Assembly: GCF_014333525.1 (NCBI RefSeq)
Contig: NZ_JACSCX010000004.1
Location: 186,001-250,000 of the forward strand
Reading direction: 5' to 3'
From: Hymenobacter puniceus
GTDB taxonomy: Bacteria; Bacteroidota; Bacteroidia; Cytophagales; Hymenobacteraceae
Length of the DNA stretch: 64,000 nt
The translations under genes were made by a program, and so were the position numbers. Of this stretch, positions 9,635-18,110 are shown one piece after another. How positions within the stretch are numbered: position 1 is the first letter of the stretch; every line of letters begins with the position of its first letter. The notes under the pieces were generated by a model, which saw only the letters and a list, made by a program, of their open reading frames with translations, had not been told where the DNA came from and made no database searches.

Positions 9635-10618
9635 GTGCTATCATTCAGGCTAGCGTTCATCCTATTGCTACCAACTGCCCGGCAGGTGCTTAGCCGATGG
9701 AGGGTGGCCGCCTTGCTGGCGCTGCCGTTCCCGGCTGCTGCTCAGGAGCCTGACGCTGCACTACCCGTTTTGGCTTTTGATTCCTTACCGGCTGCCTCGC
9801 CTGATAGTAGCTTGCTCAGCCGGCGCCTCCCGGTGCTGGCAGGTGGGCTGGCCGTCACGTACACAGGTTTGCTATATGGCCTGAGCAAAGGCTGGTACAC
9901 AGGCGAGCGGGCCCCGCTGCACTGGTTCAACGACCTACCCGAATGGAAGCAGATGGACAAGGCCGGACACTTTTGGGGCGCTTTCCATCAGAGCCGTGGC
10001 GCGGTAGACATGCTTCGCTGGGCGGGAGTGCCGGAGCGCCGTGCCCTCTGGTATGGCGGTTTTGTGGGGTTCCTGCTGCAAAGCCCCATCGAGTTGCTCG
10101 ACGGCCGCGACCCGGCCTACGGTGCTTCCGCCACTGATCTGGCGGCCAATTTTCTGGGTTCGGCCGGCCTGATCGGACAGCATCTGGCCTGGGGCGAGGT
10201 GCGCCTGATGCCCAAGTACTCGTTTCATACCACGCCTTACGCCGCCCGCCGTCCCAACGTACTGGGCCGGAGTCTGGCCGAGCAGCACCTGAAAGACTAC
10301 AACGGCCAGACCTATTGGCTGTGCGCCGATGTAGGCGCGTGGCTGCCAGCCTCCTCGCGCTGGCCCCGCTGGCTGCAGCCGGCCGTGGGCTACGGGGCCC
10401 AGCAGATGCTGTTCAACGACCCCAACAACAACGCCGCCGCCGGCCTGAATGCCTACCGCCAATATTACCTATCGGTTGACATCGACCTGCGCCATATCCC
10501 TACTCGCAGCAAGCTGTTGCGCCGGGTGTTCTATGTGGCCAGCATCTTTCATTTGCCCGCTCCGGCCCTGGAATGGAATCAGCGCCGGGGCTTTGTGATG
10601 CGCGGGCTGTATTATTAA
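9635..10618 (+). CDS. DUF2279 (YfiM-like) membrane-associated protein
   Basis: Up to 327 residues, start GTG. A hydrophobic N-terminus (signal peptide ending near PFPAAAQ) precedes a domain with EWKQMDKAGHFWGAFHQSR and FLLQSPIELLDGRDPAYGASATDLAANFLGS, the hallmark of DUF2279/YfiM proteins (conserved DK.GH and the second small-residue segment). These are periplasmic or outer-membrane-associated proteins of unknown function in Gram-negative bacteria. The GTG start overlaps a possible -7 element (CTTTG), so translation may begin slightly downstream, for example at a later in-frame GTG or TTG. Stand-alone gene; its TAA stop is directly followed by the repeat motif ATCACGGATT. Confidence 0.8.
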   Translation: MLSFRLAFILLLPTARQVLSRWRVAALLALPFPAAAQEPDAALPVLAFDSLPAASPDSSLLSRRLPVLAGGLAVTYTGLLYGLSKGWYTGERAPLHWFNDLPEWKQMDKAGHFWGAFHQSRGAVDMLRWAGVPERRALWYGGFVGFLLQSPIELLDGRDPAYGASATDLAANFLGSAGLIGQHLAWGEVRLMPKYSFHTTPYAARRPNVLGRSLAEQHLKDYNGQTYWLCADVGAWLPASSRWPRWLQPAVGYGAQQMLFNDPNNNAAAGLNAYRQYYLSVDIDLRHIPTRSKLLRRVFYVASIFHLPAPALEWNQRRGFVMRGLYY

Positions 10619-11022
10619 ATCACGGATTTATAGCGTGTTTTTTAACATACACGTATTGTCTTGCTGCGCTTGCCGAAGCATTTCTCTCGCTTAGTATATA
10701 CAGATTCAAGGAAGTGGCAAAGCTGCTTCGGCAACTTAGCAGTGCGCCTCATAGTGGCTGCGGCAGAGTCCAAACAAACTCTCAGCCGGACACGAATGCG
10801 AATTGCGGCCCTACTACTGCCAAGTCTGGTTTAGCAGTAATAGCCAGAGATAACAGCCTGACAATGCGGCTTTGCTGATGTTAAGCGCCGAGGGCAATGA
10901 ATGAGCCGCAAGCCGAAACTGTGCGGATGCCGTATTCTTTACGACTTTTACGCTTCTAGAGCCAAGCATTATCGTGCCGGTTGAATCCGCGTAATCCAAC
11001 ACATTCGTTTAATCCGAGACTC
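10616..11022. repeat. Degenerate member of the TAATCACGGATT repeat family in a 400-bp spacer
   Basis: The left edge at the stop codon reads taaatcacggattta, and the right edge (10983-11018) carries aatccgcgtaatcc and aatccgag, the inverse motif, ending directly before the Smr gene start. Inside lies one arm of another common repeat (ttgctgcgcttgccgaagca, about 10661-10681). No gene, RNA or intact palindrome is recognisable in the remaining sequence. Confidence 0.55.
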
Positions 11023-12120
11023 ATGAACATAGGAGATAGAGTGCGCCTGCTGACGGGCCGCGAGCAAGGCATCGTTACCCGCATCCTCAGCGACGAGTTG
11101 GTGGAAGTAGCCATCGACAACGACTTCACCATTCCGGTACTGCGTCGCGAGGTAGTGGTGGTGGCCGCCGACGAAGACAAGGCGTTCGGCCGCCAGGGCC
11201 CGCCCCCCGTGACGCCCCACCGGGCCAAAGCGGGCAAGCACAAGTCCGCCAAACTTGCTCCAGCGGCTGCCGCGCCCGCGGCGGGCAGCCCCGCCCCTAC
11301 TGCCGAGCAACCGGCTCCGCCCAAAGCCACCGTGCCCCAGCCGGCCGCCAAAGGCCTATACCTGGCCCTCAGCCACCAGTCGCCGGAGCTGCTGTCGGTG
11401 CACATCATCAACCACACCGACCGGGAAGTACTCTACACTTACGGCGAGGAAAACCAGGGCCGCTACCGCGCCCTGCGCGCCGATAAGCTGTCTGCCAAAG
11501 CCGTAAGCGGCGCCCTGGGCCACCTGCACCTCAAGGACTTCGACCAGTGGCCGGCTTCCGTAGTACAGCTGCTGCCGCACCAGATCAACTCTGATACGGC
11601 ATACGAACTACTTACTAAGCGCACCCAGTTCAAGGCCACCAGCTTTTATAGTAGCCGTCGTGAGGCGCCGATATTGGGCCGCGAGGCCTATTTGTTTCAA
11701 CTGGATGAGAAGCCGGCCGCACCTGTAGCACCTGAGAAGCTGGCCGAAACTCTACAGGCCCAGCTCAGCGGCAACGCCCCCGCCAAGCCGGCCGCCGTAG
11801 CACCTGCGCCGGAGCCGGCCAAGGCCATCAAGGCCCCGCCGCACGAGGTAGACCTGCATCTGGAGGCTCTGCGTCCCGAAGGCGGTGAGGACCTCAGCAA
11901 CACGGCCATCCTGAAGCTACAGCTGGAAGTGTTCGAGGATACACTGAGCCGGGCTCTGGCCACCAACATGCACGAAATCGTGTTCATCCACGGCTCCGGC
12001 AGCGGCACACTTCGCAAGGAAATCCACAAGCTGCTCAGCCGCAACAAGGACATCAAGTTCTTCGAGGATTCCAAGAAGGAGAAGTTCGGCTACGGCGCCA
12101 CGCTGGTGCGGCTGAAGTAG
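11023..12120 (+). CDS. DUF2027/Smr-domain protein
   Basis: 365 residues. N-terminal SH3-like beta segment (MNIGDRVRLLTGREQGIVTR), a Pro/Ala-rich linker (about 65-110), a middle DUF2027 domain, a second Pro/Ala linker, and a C-terminal Smr domain with both signature motifs: DLHLEAL and HGSGSGTLRKEI. Smr domains, as in MutS2, are nucleases acting on DNA or RNA; here no MutS ATPase is present, so the protein is a stand-alone Smr enzyme of the Bacteroidota type. The start ATG at 11023 gives the conserved N-terminus; an upstream in-frame TTG would translate repeat sequence and is rejected. A 20-bp-arm terminator follows the stop. Confidence 0.88.
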   Translation: MNIGDRVRLLTGREQGIVTRILSDELVEVAIDNDFTIPVLRREVVVVAADEDKAFGRQGPPPVTPHRAKAGKHKSAKLAPAAAAPAAGSPAPTAEQPAPPKATVPQPAAKGLYLALSHQSPELLSVHIINHTDREVLYTYGEENQGRYRALRADKLSAKAVSGALGHLHLKDFDQWPASVVQLLPHQINSDTAYELLTKRTQFKATSFYSSRREAPILGREAYLFQLDEKPAAPVAPEKLAETLQAQLSGNAPAKPAAVAPAPEPAKAIKAPPHEVDLHLEALRPEGGEDLSNTAILKLQLEVFEDTLSRALATNMHEIVFIHGSGSGTLRKEIHKLLSRNKDIKFFEDSKKEKFGYGATLVRLK

Positions 12121-12134
12121 ATTTAATTGAAATT

Positions 12135-12181
12135 AACTCTGCCCCGGAAAGCTATTGATAGTAGCTTTCCGGGGCAGAGTT
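12135..12181. terminator. Intrinsic terminator after the Smr gene
   Basis: Perfect 20-bp arms (aactctgccccggaaagcta / its complement) with a 7-nt loop. No long T tract follows, so it may act mainly as an mRNA-stabilising hairpin. Confidence 0.75.
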
Positions 12182-12202
12182 GTTAATGACAGCCCTTCGC
12201 AT

Positions 12203-12706
12203 ATGTCTATTCGCTCCATATACATCTTGATATTTTGTACAGCTTTAAGTTACACTCTCCCAGGATGTACGAATAGGTATTACCATTCCAAATTTCCCCC
12301 GAAACAACTTGGGCTCAATCAGATTCAACTGTGGCGGCTCAAACGCTTTGTAGGACAGCAGAATAGTGATAGGTGCGGCGACTGGAAACAGGGTAATTAT
12401 GTAAAAGCCTACAGATTCTACCCAACAGCCACATCCGCGAATCATATAGGGTTGGTTTCCATTTACCAACGGAACCGCTCTCATAGTTCCTTGGTGTATT
12501 TTATAAAGGGGAAACACCGTATTACTCCGCTTGACTTAAAATTGGTTAGGTGCGGCTCAGCAGATTACGTTACTTCAATTGATACTACAGCTGAGAAAAG
12601 AAGACAGGTTCAAGTTGTTGAAAGCGCACTGCAACGTTATGCAGATGAATTACCAGTTATTCTTCAGCAGCAAATTAGACAATATTTTCAGTTTATCTAC
12701 CGGTAA
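12203..12706 (+). CDS. Orphan lipoprotein, unknown function
   Basis: 167 residues from ATG at 12203, chosen because it gives a clean lipoprotein signal: MSIRSIYILIFCTALSYTLPGC with lipobox LPGC. An upstream in-frame ATG would add 16 hydrophilic residues before the signal. I recognise no family. The rest is basic and mixed alpha/beta, with RFVGQQNSDRCGDWKQGNYVKAYRFYP as the most distinctive part. Base composition is clearly more AT-rich than both neighbours, and codon choice differs, which suggests recent acquisition or an orphan gene. It ends 8 bp before the peptidase start. Confidence 0.65.
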   Translation: MSIRSIYILIFCTALSYTLPGCTNRYYHSKFPPKQLGLNQIQLWRLKRFVGQQNSDRCGDWKQGNYVKAYRFYPTATSANHIGLVSIYQRNRSHSSLVYFIKGKHRITPLDLKLVRCGSADYVTSIDTTAEKRRQVQVVESALQRYADELPVILQQQIRQYFQFIYR

Positions 12707-12714
12707 TTGCGTTA

Positions 12715-14577
12715 ATGAAACTCCCGCTTCTCTTAGCCGCTCCCCTCCTGCCGCTCTCCCTGGCGGCCCAGCAATTGCCCGTTCCCGTCAATCTGCAGGC
12801 CACCTACGCCAAGGGCACCCGCTCCGAAACCGGCGCGCCCGGCCCGAAATACTGGCAGAACTCCGCCGAGTACGACATCAACGTCAGCTTCGACCCGGCC
12901 ACGCGGCGCGTGGCAGGCACCGTGGACATTGCCTACCAGAACGCCAGCCCCGACTCGCTGCGGCAGCTGCTGTTCAAGCTCTACCCCAACCTCTATCAGC
13001 AGGGCGCCCCCCGCGCCGGCCGCATTGCGCCCGAGGACGTAAGTGAGGGCGTAAAAATTGAGGCGCTGAGCCTGAACGGGCAAACGCAGGACGTAAGCAA
13101 GCTGCGCATCCAGGCCACCAACATGCCGGTGCGGCTGCCGAAGGCGCTGGGGCCGGGCCGCGCCGTGAAGGTGCGCGTGGCGTACTCGTACGTGCTCAAT
13201 AAAGGCTCGCACATGCGCACTGGCGAGGTAGAGCCGAACTCCGCTTTCGTGGCCTACTTCTTCCCGCGCGTGGCCGTGTATGACGATATCGACGGCTGGC
13301 ACGAGCACCCCTACAACGGCTCGCAGGAGTTCTACAACGACTTCTGCACGTTCCGGGCCGCCATCACAGTGCCGCGCAACTTCGTAGTGTGGGCCACCGG
13401 CGACCTGCTCAACCCCAACCAGACGCTCACCAAAAAGTACGCCCAGCGCCTGCGCGACGCCGAGCGCAAAGATGCCCTCACCACCATTATTAGCGAAGCC
13501 GACCTCAAGCGCCAGGACATCACCCAGCCCAACGCCCAGAACACCTGGCGCTTCGAGGCTAAGGACGTGACCGACTTCGTGTTTGCCACCACCGACCACT
13601 ATGTGTGGCAGGCCAGCAGCCTCGTGGTAGACCCGGCCACCCAGCGCCGTACCCGCGTCGATGCCGTGTATAACCCCAAGCACAAGGATTTTGAGGAAGT
13701 GCTCAGCTTCAACCGCAAAACGGTGGAGGCCATGAGCTACACCTTCCCGAAGTGGCCCTTCCCCTACGCCCACGAAACCGTGTTCGACGGCCTCGACCAG
13801 ATGGAGTACCCGATGATGGTGAACGATAATCCGGTGGAAACCCGCGACGACGCCATCACCCTCACCGACCACGAGGTGTTCCATACCATGTTTCCGTTCT
13901 ATATGGGCACCAACGAAACCAAGTACGGCTGGATGGACGAGGGCTGGGCCACCATCGGCGAGTGGCTGATTTCGCCGCTCATTCAGCCGGGCTTCGTGGA
14001 TGAGTACGGCATCGAGCCCTATGCCAAGGGCTCGGCGCAGGAATTTGATGTGCCCATCACCACGCTCAGCACCCAGCAGACTGGCACGGCTTTCTTCCTC
14101 AACTCCTACCCCAAGCCTGCGCTGGGCTACCTCTACGTAAAGGATTTGCTCGGCGACGAGCTGTTCACGAAGGCCCTGCACACCTACATCCGCAACTGGC
14201 ACGGCAAGCACCCCATGCCCTACGACTTCTTCAACTCCATGAACACCGGCGCGGGCCAGAACCTGAACTGGTTCTGGCAGCGCTGGTTCTTCGACGGCGG
14301 CTACCCCGACTTGGCCATTGCCAGCGTCACGAAAACCGCCACCGGCCACGACATCGTGGTGCAGGCCAAAGGCACCAAGCCCGTCCCGGTAGATCTAACC
14401 ATAACCTACACCGATGGCAAAACCGAGAAGCTGCACCGCACCATCGCCGTATGGCAGGCCGGCAACTCCAGCGTGACGGTGCCCGTGGCCACTACCAAAG
14501 CCGTGAAGCGCGTGGAGCTGGGCAGCACCTACGTGCCGGACAAGAACAAGGCGGATAATGTGTGGGAGGGGAAGTAG
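12715..14577 (+). CDS. Secreted M1-family metallopeptidase
   Basis: 620 residues with a Sec signal peptide (MKLPLLLAAPLLPLSLAA, cleavage near AQQ). The N-terminal beta-sandwich is followed by the gluzincin catalytic domain: HEVFH (zinc motif HExxH) and, downstream, GWMDEGWATIGEW with the third zinc ligand Glu. Where classic aminopeptidase N has GxMEN, this branch has FDGLDQMEYPMMV. The family cleaves N-terminal residues from peptides; the signal peptide places it in the periplasm or outside. Strongly GC-rich, unlike the flanking small genes. No T9SS domain is visible at the C-terminus. Confidence 0.93.
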   Translation: MKLPLLLAAPLLPLSLAAQQLPVPVNLQATYAKGTRSETGAPGPKYWQNSAEYDINVSFDPATRRVAGTVDIAYQNASPDSLRQLLFKLYPNLYQQGAPRAGRIAPEDVSEGVKIEALSLNGQTQDVSKLRIQATNMPVRLPKALGPGRAVKVRVAYSYVLNKGSHMRTGEVEPNSAFVAYFFPRVAVYDDIDGWHEHPYNGSQEFYNDFCTFRAAITVPRNFVVWATGDLLNPNQTLTKKYAQRLRDAERKDALTTIISEADLKRQDITQPNAQNTWRFEAKDVTDFVFATTDHYVWQASSLVVDPATQRRTRVDAVYNPKHKDFEEVLSFNRKTVEAMSYTFPKWPFPYAHETVFDGLDQMEYPMMVNDNPVETRDDAITLTDHEVFHTMFPFYMGTNETKYGWMDEGWATIGEWLISPLIQPGFVDEYGIEPYAKGSAQEFDVPITTLSTQQTGTAFFLNSYPKPALGYLYVKDLLGDELFTKALHTYIRNWHGKHPMPYDFFNSMNTGAGQNLNWFWQRWFFDGGYPDLAIASVTKTATGHDIVVQAKGTKPVPVDLTITYTDGKTEKLHRTIAVWQAGNSSVTVPVATTKAVKRVELGSTYVPDKNKADNVWEGK

Positions 14578-14658
14578 TATATTGATAGAAGCATGATGCA
14601 ACCTTGGAGTACGATTTTAGGCTCATCCATTTGTCTTATCCTATAAATCCGCTGCACA

Positions 14659-15102
14659 ATGAAAAGAACTTTTATTCTCGCCGCCGGTGTCTTGGGTGCT
14701 TGCCACCTAGCTAGCTGTGAAAAGACTAGCACTTCTCCTACTACTGCTAGTGGTATAGAAGGGAAATGGTTACTCGTTCGGTCAGGTGGCGGAATAACGG
14801 GGATTGTGAACGATGTCCCAGCAAGCAACCAAGTCTACAGTGTGTTCGGCCCCGACAGCGCGTACGCACTTTTGCGGTTAGGCCAGCCGGCAGAGCGAAG
14901 CATTTACCATCTACGCTCTGTGCCAGGAGCCCAGCACCAGCAGCTTCGACTGAAAGACGCTAGTCCATTCAATGGGGCACCTTATTACCGGACCTTCGCT
15001 GTTATTAAACTCACGTCGGACACCTTGCATCTTATAACCCCTGGTGGCTGCCCTTTGGTTAGTATTTATAAACGGCAAAGCTTTTCAGCCGAGGGCTTAT
15101 AA
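14659..15102 (+). CDS. Lipocalin-like lipoprotein, hypothetical
   Basis: 147 residues. Lipoprotein signal peptide with lipobox LASC (Cys near residue 20), then IEGKWLLVRSGGG, which resembles the opening strand of lipocalin-like small lipoproteins in Bacteroidota, and a beta-rich remainder. Function unknown. It lies in the AT-richer cluster of orphan genes between the peptidase and porX. Start ATG at 14659 gives the complete signal peptide. Confidence 0.7.
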   Translation: MKRTFILAAGVLGACHLASCEKTSTSPTTASGIEGKWLLVRSGGGITGIVNDVPASNQVYSVFGPDSAYALLRLGQPAERSIYHLRSVPGAQHQQLRLKDASPFNGAPYYRTFAVIKLTSDTLHLITPGGCPLVSIYKRQSFSAEGL

Positions 15103-15151
15103 CCAAGCTAGGCTTACCCATTTCATGAAACGCAAAATCTCGACTTGCCAC

Positions 15152-15177
15152 GAATTGTAGGTATCAACCTACAATTC
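15152..15177 (+). promoter_or_regulatory. 26-bp perfect palindrome just upstream of a small gene
   Basis: GAATTGTAGGT / ACCTACAATTC with a 4-nt loop (atca), ending 2 nt before the ATG at 15180. It could be a protein-binding operator or an mRNA hairpin that covers the ribosome loading region. Confidence 0.55.
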
Positions 15178-15179
15178 AG

Positions 15180-15416
15180 ATGAAACAACCTAAAAAACGC
15201 TGGGCCTGGACGGCACGCCAGCGCGGCCGAATCCGCCTATATAGCAGCTTTGGCTACCAGTTCTATCACCCCAGCGCAGAATTTAATCGTCAGCTCTTGA
15301 AGCGTCATCGAAGCCAAACCCGACAAGCGCTTATCCAACTTCGGCAAGGAACAGACGAAGCGGAAATTCACTTTCCGTACCATCACAAGCACAGTGGCCA
15401 TTGGCTGTGGACTTAA
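15180..15416 (+). CDS. Small basic hypothetical protein (78 aa)
   Basis: 78 residues, very rich in Arg, Lys, His, Gln and aromatic residues (MKQPKKRWAWTARQRGRIRL at the start, HHKHSGHWLW at the end). No signal peptide or membrane segment; the charge suggests nucleic-acid contact (inference). I recognise no family. Support for a real gene: ATG directly after a 26-bp palindrome, and a good intrinsic terminator 12 bp after the stop. It could still be a fortuitous frame. Confidence 0.5.
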   Translation: MKQPKKRWAWTARQRGRIRLYSSFGYQFYHPSAEFNRQLLKRHRSQTRQALIQLRQGTDEAEIHFPYHHKHSGHWLWT

Positions 15417-15423
15417 CCAAAAG

Positions 15424-15453
15424 AAAAGGGCGCCCGTTTGGGCGCCTTTTTTT
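15424..15453 (+). terminator. Intrinsic terminator of the 78-aa gene
   Basis: Hairpin GGCGCCC / GGGCGCC (15429-15446) followed by seven T; an A-run precedes it, so it may also serve the convergent lipoprotein gene ending at 15569. Confidence 0.85.
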
Positions 15454-15568
15454 AGTCTGAACTCTATGTTGCACGCAGCCCCTCTGGCAAGCTGCAGTAA
15501 GTGCAGGAACTGCTATGACGATGACAATTCGAGATCCTGTAATGTCATATAAATGCCTACTGAATCCG

Positions 15569-16102
15569 TTACGCCTCTCCATTGGCACCGAAATCATACC
15601 ACTTCTTCCAAAGCAAATTGACGCTTAGTTGGAAAAAACAGTTTCCGCCATCATTTACTACCACCAAACTCTTCTCCCAATTTGTAGGTGCGTTCGAGCA
15701 AAAAGCGTTAACCCACACGGTCTTTTCCCCTTTGGCATTGAGCGCAGGAATTAGCTGAAGCCGATACCGTCTGAGGCCGATTGCCGAGTGCTTGTGCTCA
15801 AGATGCGCTTGTTCTGTATTGTACTCATCCACCGCTCCCTGAACCAGTCTGTACACTTCGTCAATATCCTCCCCAGTAAGCGGAGTCATAGTCGCGCCTT
15901 TCAGCACGTAGTCGGGCTTTTCGCTAAAGGGAAGAATTACATATTCTCTTTCCTGCCCTTTCGGCTCCAAAAGGGCAGGTGTCTTCACCTCGTTGGCATT
16001 TACTTGGCCTATCGTTGAGTCAGATACAATTTCCTTAGGCTTGTCCTTTTGGCAGCTCAACAATAACAGGGCAGTGAGCAAGCACAGTACATTTCTTGTC
16101 AT
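15569..16102 (-). CDS. Hypothetical lipoprotein
   Basis: 177 residues from ATG at 16102 (MTRNVLCLLTALLLLSC, lipobox LLSC); an ATG 18 bp further upstream is also possible but adds residues before the signal. The mature part has a charged N-terminal linker and a C-terminal domain ending NCFFQLSVNLLWKKWYDFGA. I know of similar hypothetical proteins in Hymenobacter-type genomes but no function. Composition is AT-richer than the flanking porX gene. Confidence 0.65.
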   Translation of the reverse strand: MTRNVLCLLTALLLLSCQKDKPKEIVSDSTIGQVNANEVKTPALLEPKGQEREYVILPFSEKPDYVLKGATMTPLTGEDIDEVYRLVQGAVDEYNTEQAHLEHKHSAIGLRRYRLQLIPALNAKGEKTVWVNAFCSNAPTNWEKSLVVVNDGGNCFFQLSVNLLWKKWYDFGANGEA

Positions 16103-16127
16103 TAGAAAATTAGGATTCAAGCAAATA

Positions 16128-16164
16128 CAAAAAAATATCGGCTAGCCTCTTCAGAAGCTAGCCG
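16128..16164 (-). terminator. Intrinsic terminator of porX
   Basis: CGGCTAGC / GCTAGCCG hairpin (16139-16164) followed on the minus strand by an AT-rich stretch with seven T, 29 bp after the porX stop. Confidence 0.85.
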
Positions 16165-16192
16165 TTACCAAGTTATCTAAAATCTCTAACCC

Positions 16193-17761
16193 CTACCCTT
16201 TCGCCGTGAGCGTGATGTACGGGATGATGCATTCCTCCAGCGAGATGCCGCCGTGCTGGAACGTGTCCTTGTAGTAGTTCACGTAGTAGTTGTAGTTGTT
16301 GGGGTAGGCGAAGAAGTAGTCGCCGACGGTGAAGACGTAGGCGGTGCTCACGTTTTCGCGGGGCAGGAAGATGCGCTCCGGCTTGCGCACGGTGTACACG
16401 TCCTTGGTGTCGTCGAAGCCCAGGTTTTTACCGTGCTTGTAGCGCAGGTTGGTGTTAGTGTTCCGGTCGCCCACAATCTTGTAGGGGCGCTTTACGCGGA
16501 TAGTGCCGTGGTCCGTCGTGATGATGAGCTTGCCTTTTTTCTCGGCAATCACCTGCAGCATTTCATAGAGCGGCGAGTGCAGAAACCACGAGCGGGTGAT
16601 GCTGCGGTACGCCGATTCGTCGGCGGCCAGCTCCCGGATCATGGCCATGTCGGTGCGGGCGTGCGAGAGCATGTCCACGAAGTTGTAGACGATGGCGTTC
16701 AGCTTGTAGTTGTTATGCAGGTTGGCCATTTTGCCCAGCAGGTCCTTGCCGGCCTGCAGGTTGGTTACCTTGTGGTAGCTGAACTTGTGCTTCTGGTTGG
16801 CCTTCTGGAACATGATTTCCATGAACTCGGCCTCGTGCATGTTCTTGCCCTCGTCGTCGTCGTCCCACACCCACAGGTTGGGATACTTCTTCTGGATTTC
16901 GCCGGGCATCATGCCCGAGAAGATGGCGTTGCGCGCATACGCCGTGGTGGTGGGCAGAATACTGTAGTAAGTTTCCTCGGAATCGACGGTGAACAACTCG
17001 GCAATGATGGGCTCCAGCACCTTCCACTGGTCGTAGCGCAGGTTGTCAATGAGCAGGAAGTACACGGGCGTATCGCCGGTTTCCTTGAGCAGCGGAAATA
17101 CGCGCTTCGCGAATAGCTCGTGCGACATAAGCGGCGCTTCCTTGTCGTAACCGTTCACCCAGTCCTCGTAGTTCTCGGTGATAAAGCGGCCGAAGTAGGT
17201 GTTGGCCTCGTCCTTCTGCATATTGAAGACTTCGGCCATGCTTTTGCCTTCCGTCTCGTTTATTTCCAGCTCCCAGTATACCAGCTTCTTATACACGTCG
17301 GCCCACTCGGCCGGGCTGAGCCGGTCGCCGAGCTGCATGCCCAGCTGGCGGAAGTCACGCTGGTAGCCGGAGTTGGTTTTCTCGCTTACGAGGCGCTTGT
17401 TGTCGAGCACCTTTTTCACGGCCAACAGAATCTGGCTGGGGTTCACGGGCTTGATGAGGTAGTCGGCAATCTTGGAGCCGATGGCGTCCTCCATGATGTG
17501 CTCTTCCTCGCTCTTGGTAATCATGATGACGGGAAGCGTAGGCTTCACGGCCTTGATTTCGGTGAGGGTTTCGAGGCCCGACAGGCCCGGCATGTTCTCG
17601 TCGAGAAACACGATGTCGTAGTTCTGCTCCTGCACCTGCTCGATGGCATCAGCCCCGGAATTAACACCGGTTACGTCGTAGCCTTTTTCCTTGAGGAAGA
17701 GAATGTGCGGCTTGAGCAGGTCGATTTCGTCGTCGGCCCAGAGAATGGAATATTGTTGCAT
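16193..17761 (-). CDS. porX: PorX-type response regulator with PglZ/alkaline-phosphatase-like effector domain
   Basis: 522 residues. N-terminal CheY-like receiver with phosphoacceptor D54 (FLDENMPG) and K104; a helical linker (about 125-200); and a C-terminal PglZ domain of the alkaline phosphatase superfamily. Probable metal ligands and nucleophile of PorX enzymes are all visible: D239 (LLIDNLRYD), T271/T272 (PTTTAYARN), D363/H367 (NFVDMLSH), D417/H418 (TTDHGT) and H503 (FQHGGISLEE). PorX, with sensor kinase PorY and sigma factor SigP, controls the type IX secretion system, and its PglZ domain hydrolyses cyclic oligonucleotides or phosphodiesters. Here it is a single-gene unit. It fits with the T9SS cargo encoded at 4210-5361 and 6633-9449. 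Confidence 0.95.
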   Translation of the reverse strand: MQQYSILWADDEIDLLKPHILFLKEKGYDVTGVNSGADAIEQVQEQNYDIVFLDENMPGLSGLETLTEIKAVKPTLPVIMITKSEEEHIMEDAIGSKIADYLIKPVNPSQILLAVKKVLDNKRLVSEKTNSGYQRDFRQLGMQLGDRLSPAEWADVYKKLVYWELEINETEGKSMAEVFNMQKDEANTYFGRFITENYEDWVNGYDKEAPLMSHELFAKRVFPLLKETGDTPVYFLLIDNLRYDQWKVLEPIIAELFTVDSEETYYSILPTTTAYARNAIFSGMMPGEIQKKYPNLWVWDDDDEGKNMHEAEFMEIMFQKANQKHKFSYHKVTNLQAGKDLLGKMANLHNNYKLNAIVYNFVDMLSHARTDMAMIRELAADESAYRSITRSWFLHSPLYEMLQVIAEKKGKLIITTDHGTIRVKRPYKIVGDRNTNTNLRYKHGKNLGFDDTKDVYTVRKPERIFLPRENVSTAYVFTVGDYFFAYPNNYNYYVNYYKDTFQHGGISLEECIIPYITLTAKG

Positions 17762-18110
17762 AGGGGGTCTTGGGGTGTACCGCCCGGCAAGGAGCCGGGC
17801 GCGTCGTTATACGAGCTCCTGTGGGGGCTTCCCGCGCTGGTTTCCGCTCCCATAGGAAGCAAAACGCCCGGCGTAGGTTGCAACTGAAGTTTCGTAAGTA
17901 GCTTTACTCCCAATCCCTGCTTTTTGGTTTTAAAAAAATTGCGTTCGGCAGATATTCTGCGGCAATGACGTCGTAAAGAAGCCGAAAATAGTTGAGTTAG
18001 GTTCCCGAGCGGCTGCCCGGCAACCCGCCAGCCGGCCATACACCGCCGCCCGGCGAACTGCCGTAGCAACCACCGTTCCACGATTCTCCGGGCTGGCCCG
18101 GTGCCTTTGC
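17762..18110. other. Divergent spacer porX / HD gene
   Basis: About 350 bp. The left 180 bp probably hold the minus-strand porX promoter, the right end the HD gene promoter (tgcctttg at 18101-18108, directly before the ATG). No gene or repeat family member recognised. Confidence 0.5.

Noticed and set aside
12733..14349. Long minus-strand open frame (538 codons) opposite the M1 peptidase
   Set aside because: The plus strand has a full metallopeptidase with signal peptide and HEVFH; the opposite frame is a GC-driven shadow rich in Val, Gly and His without any domain.
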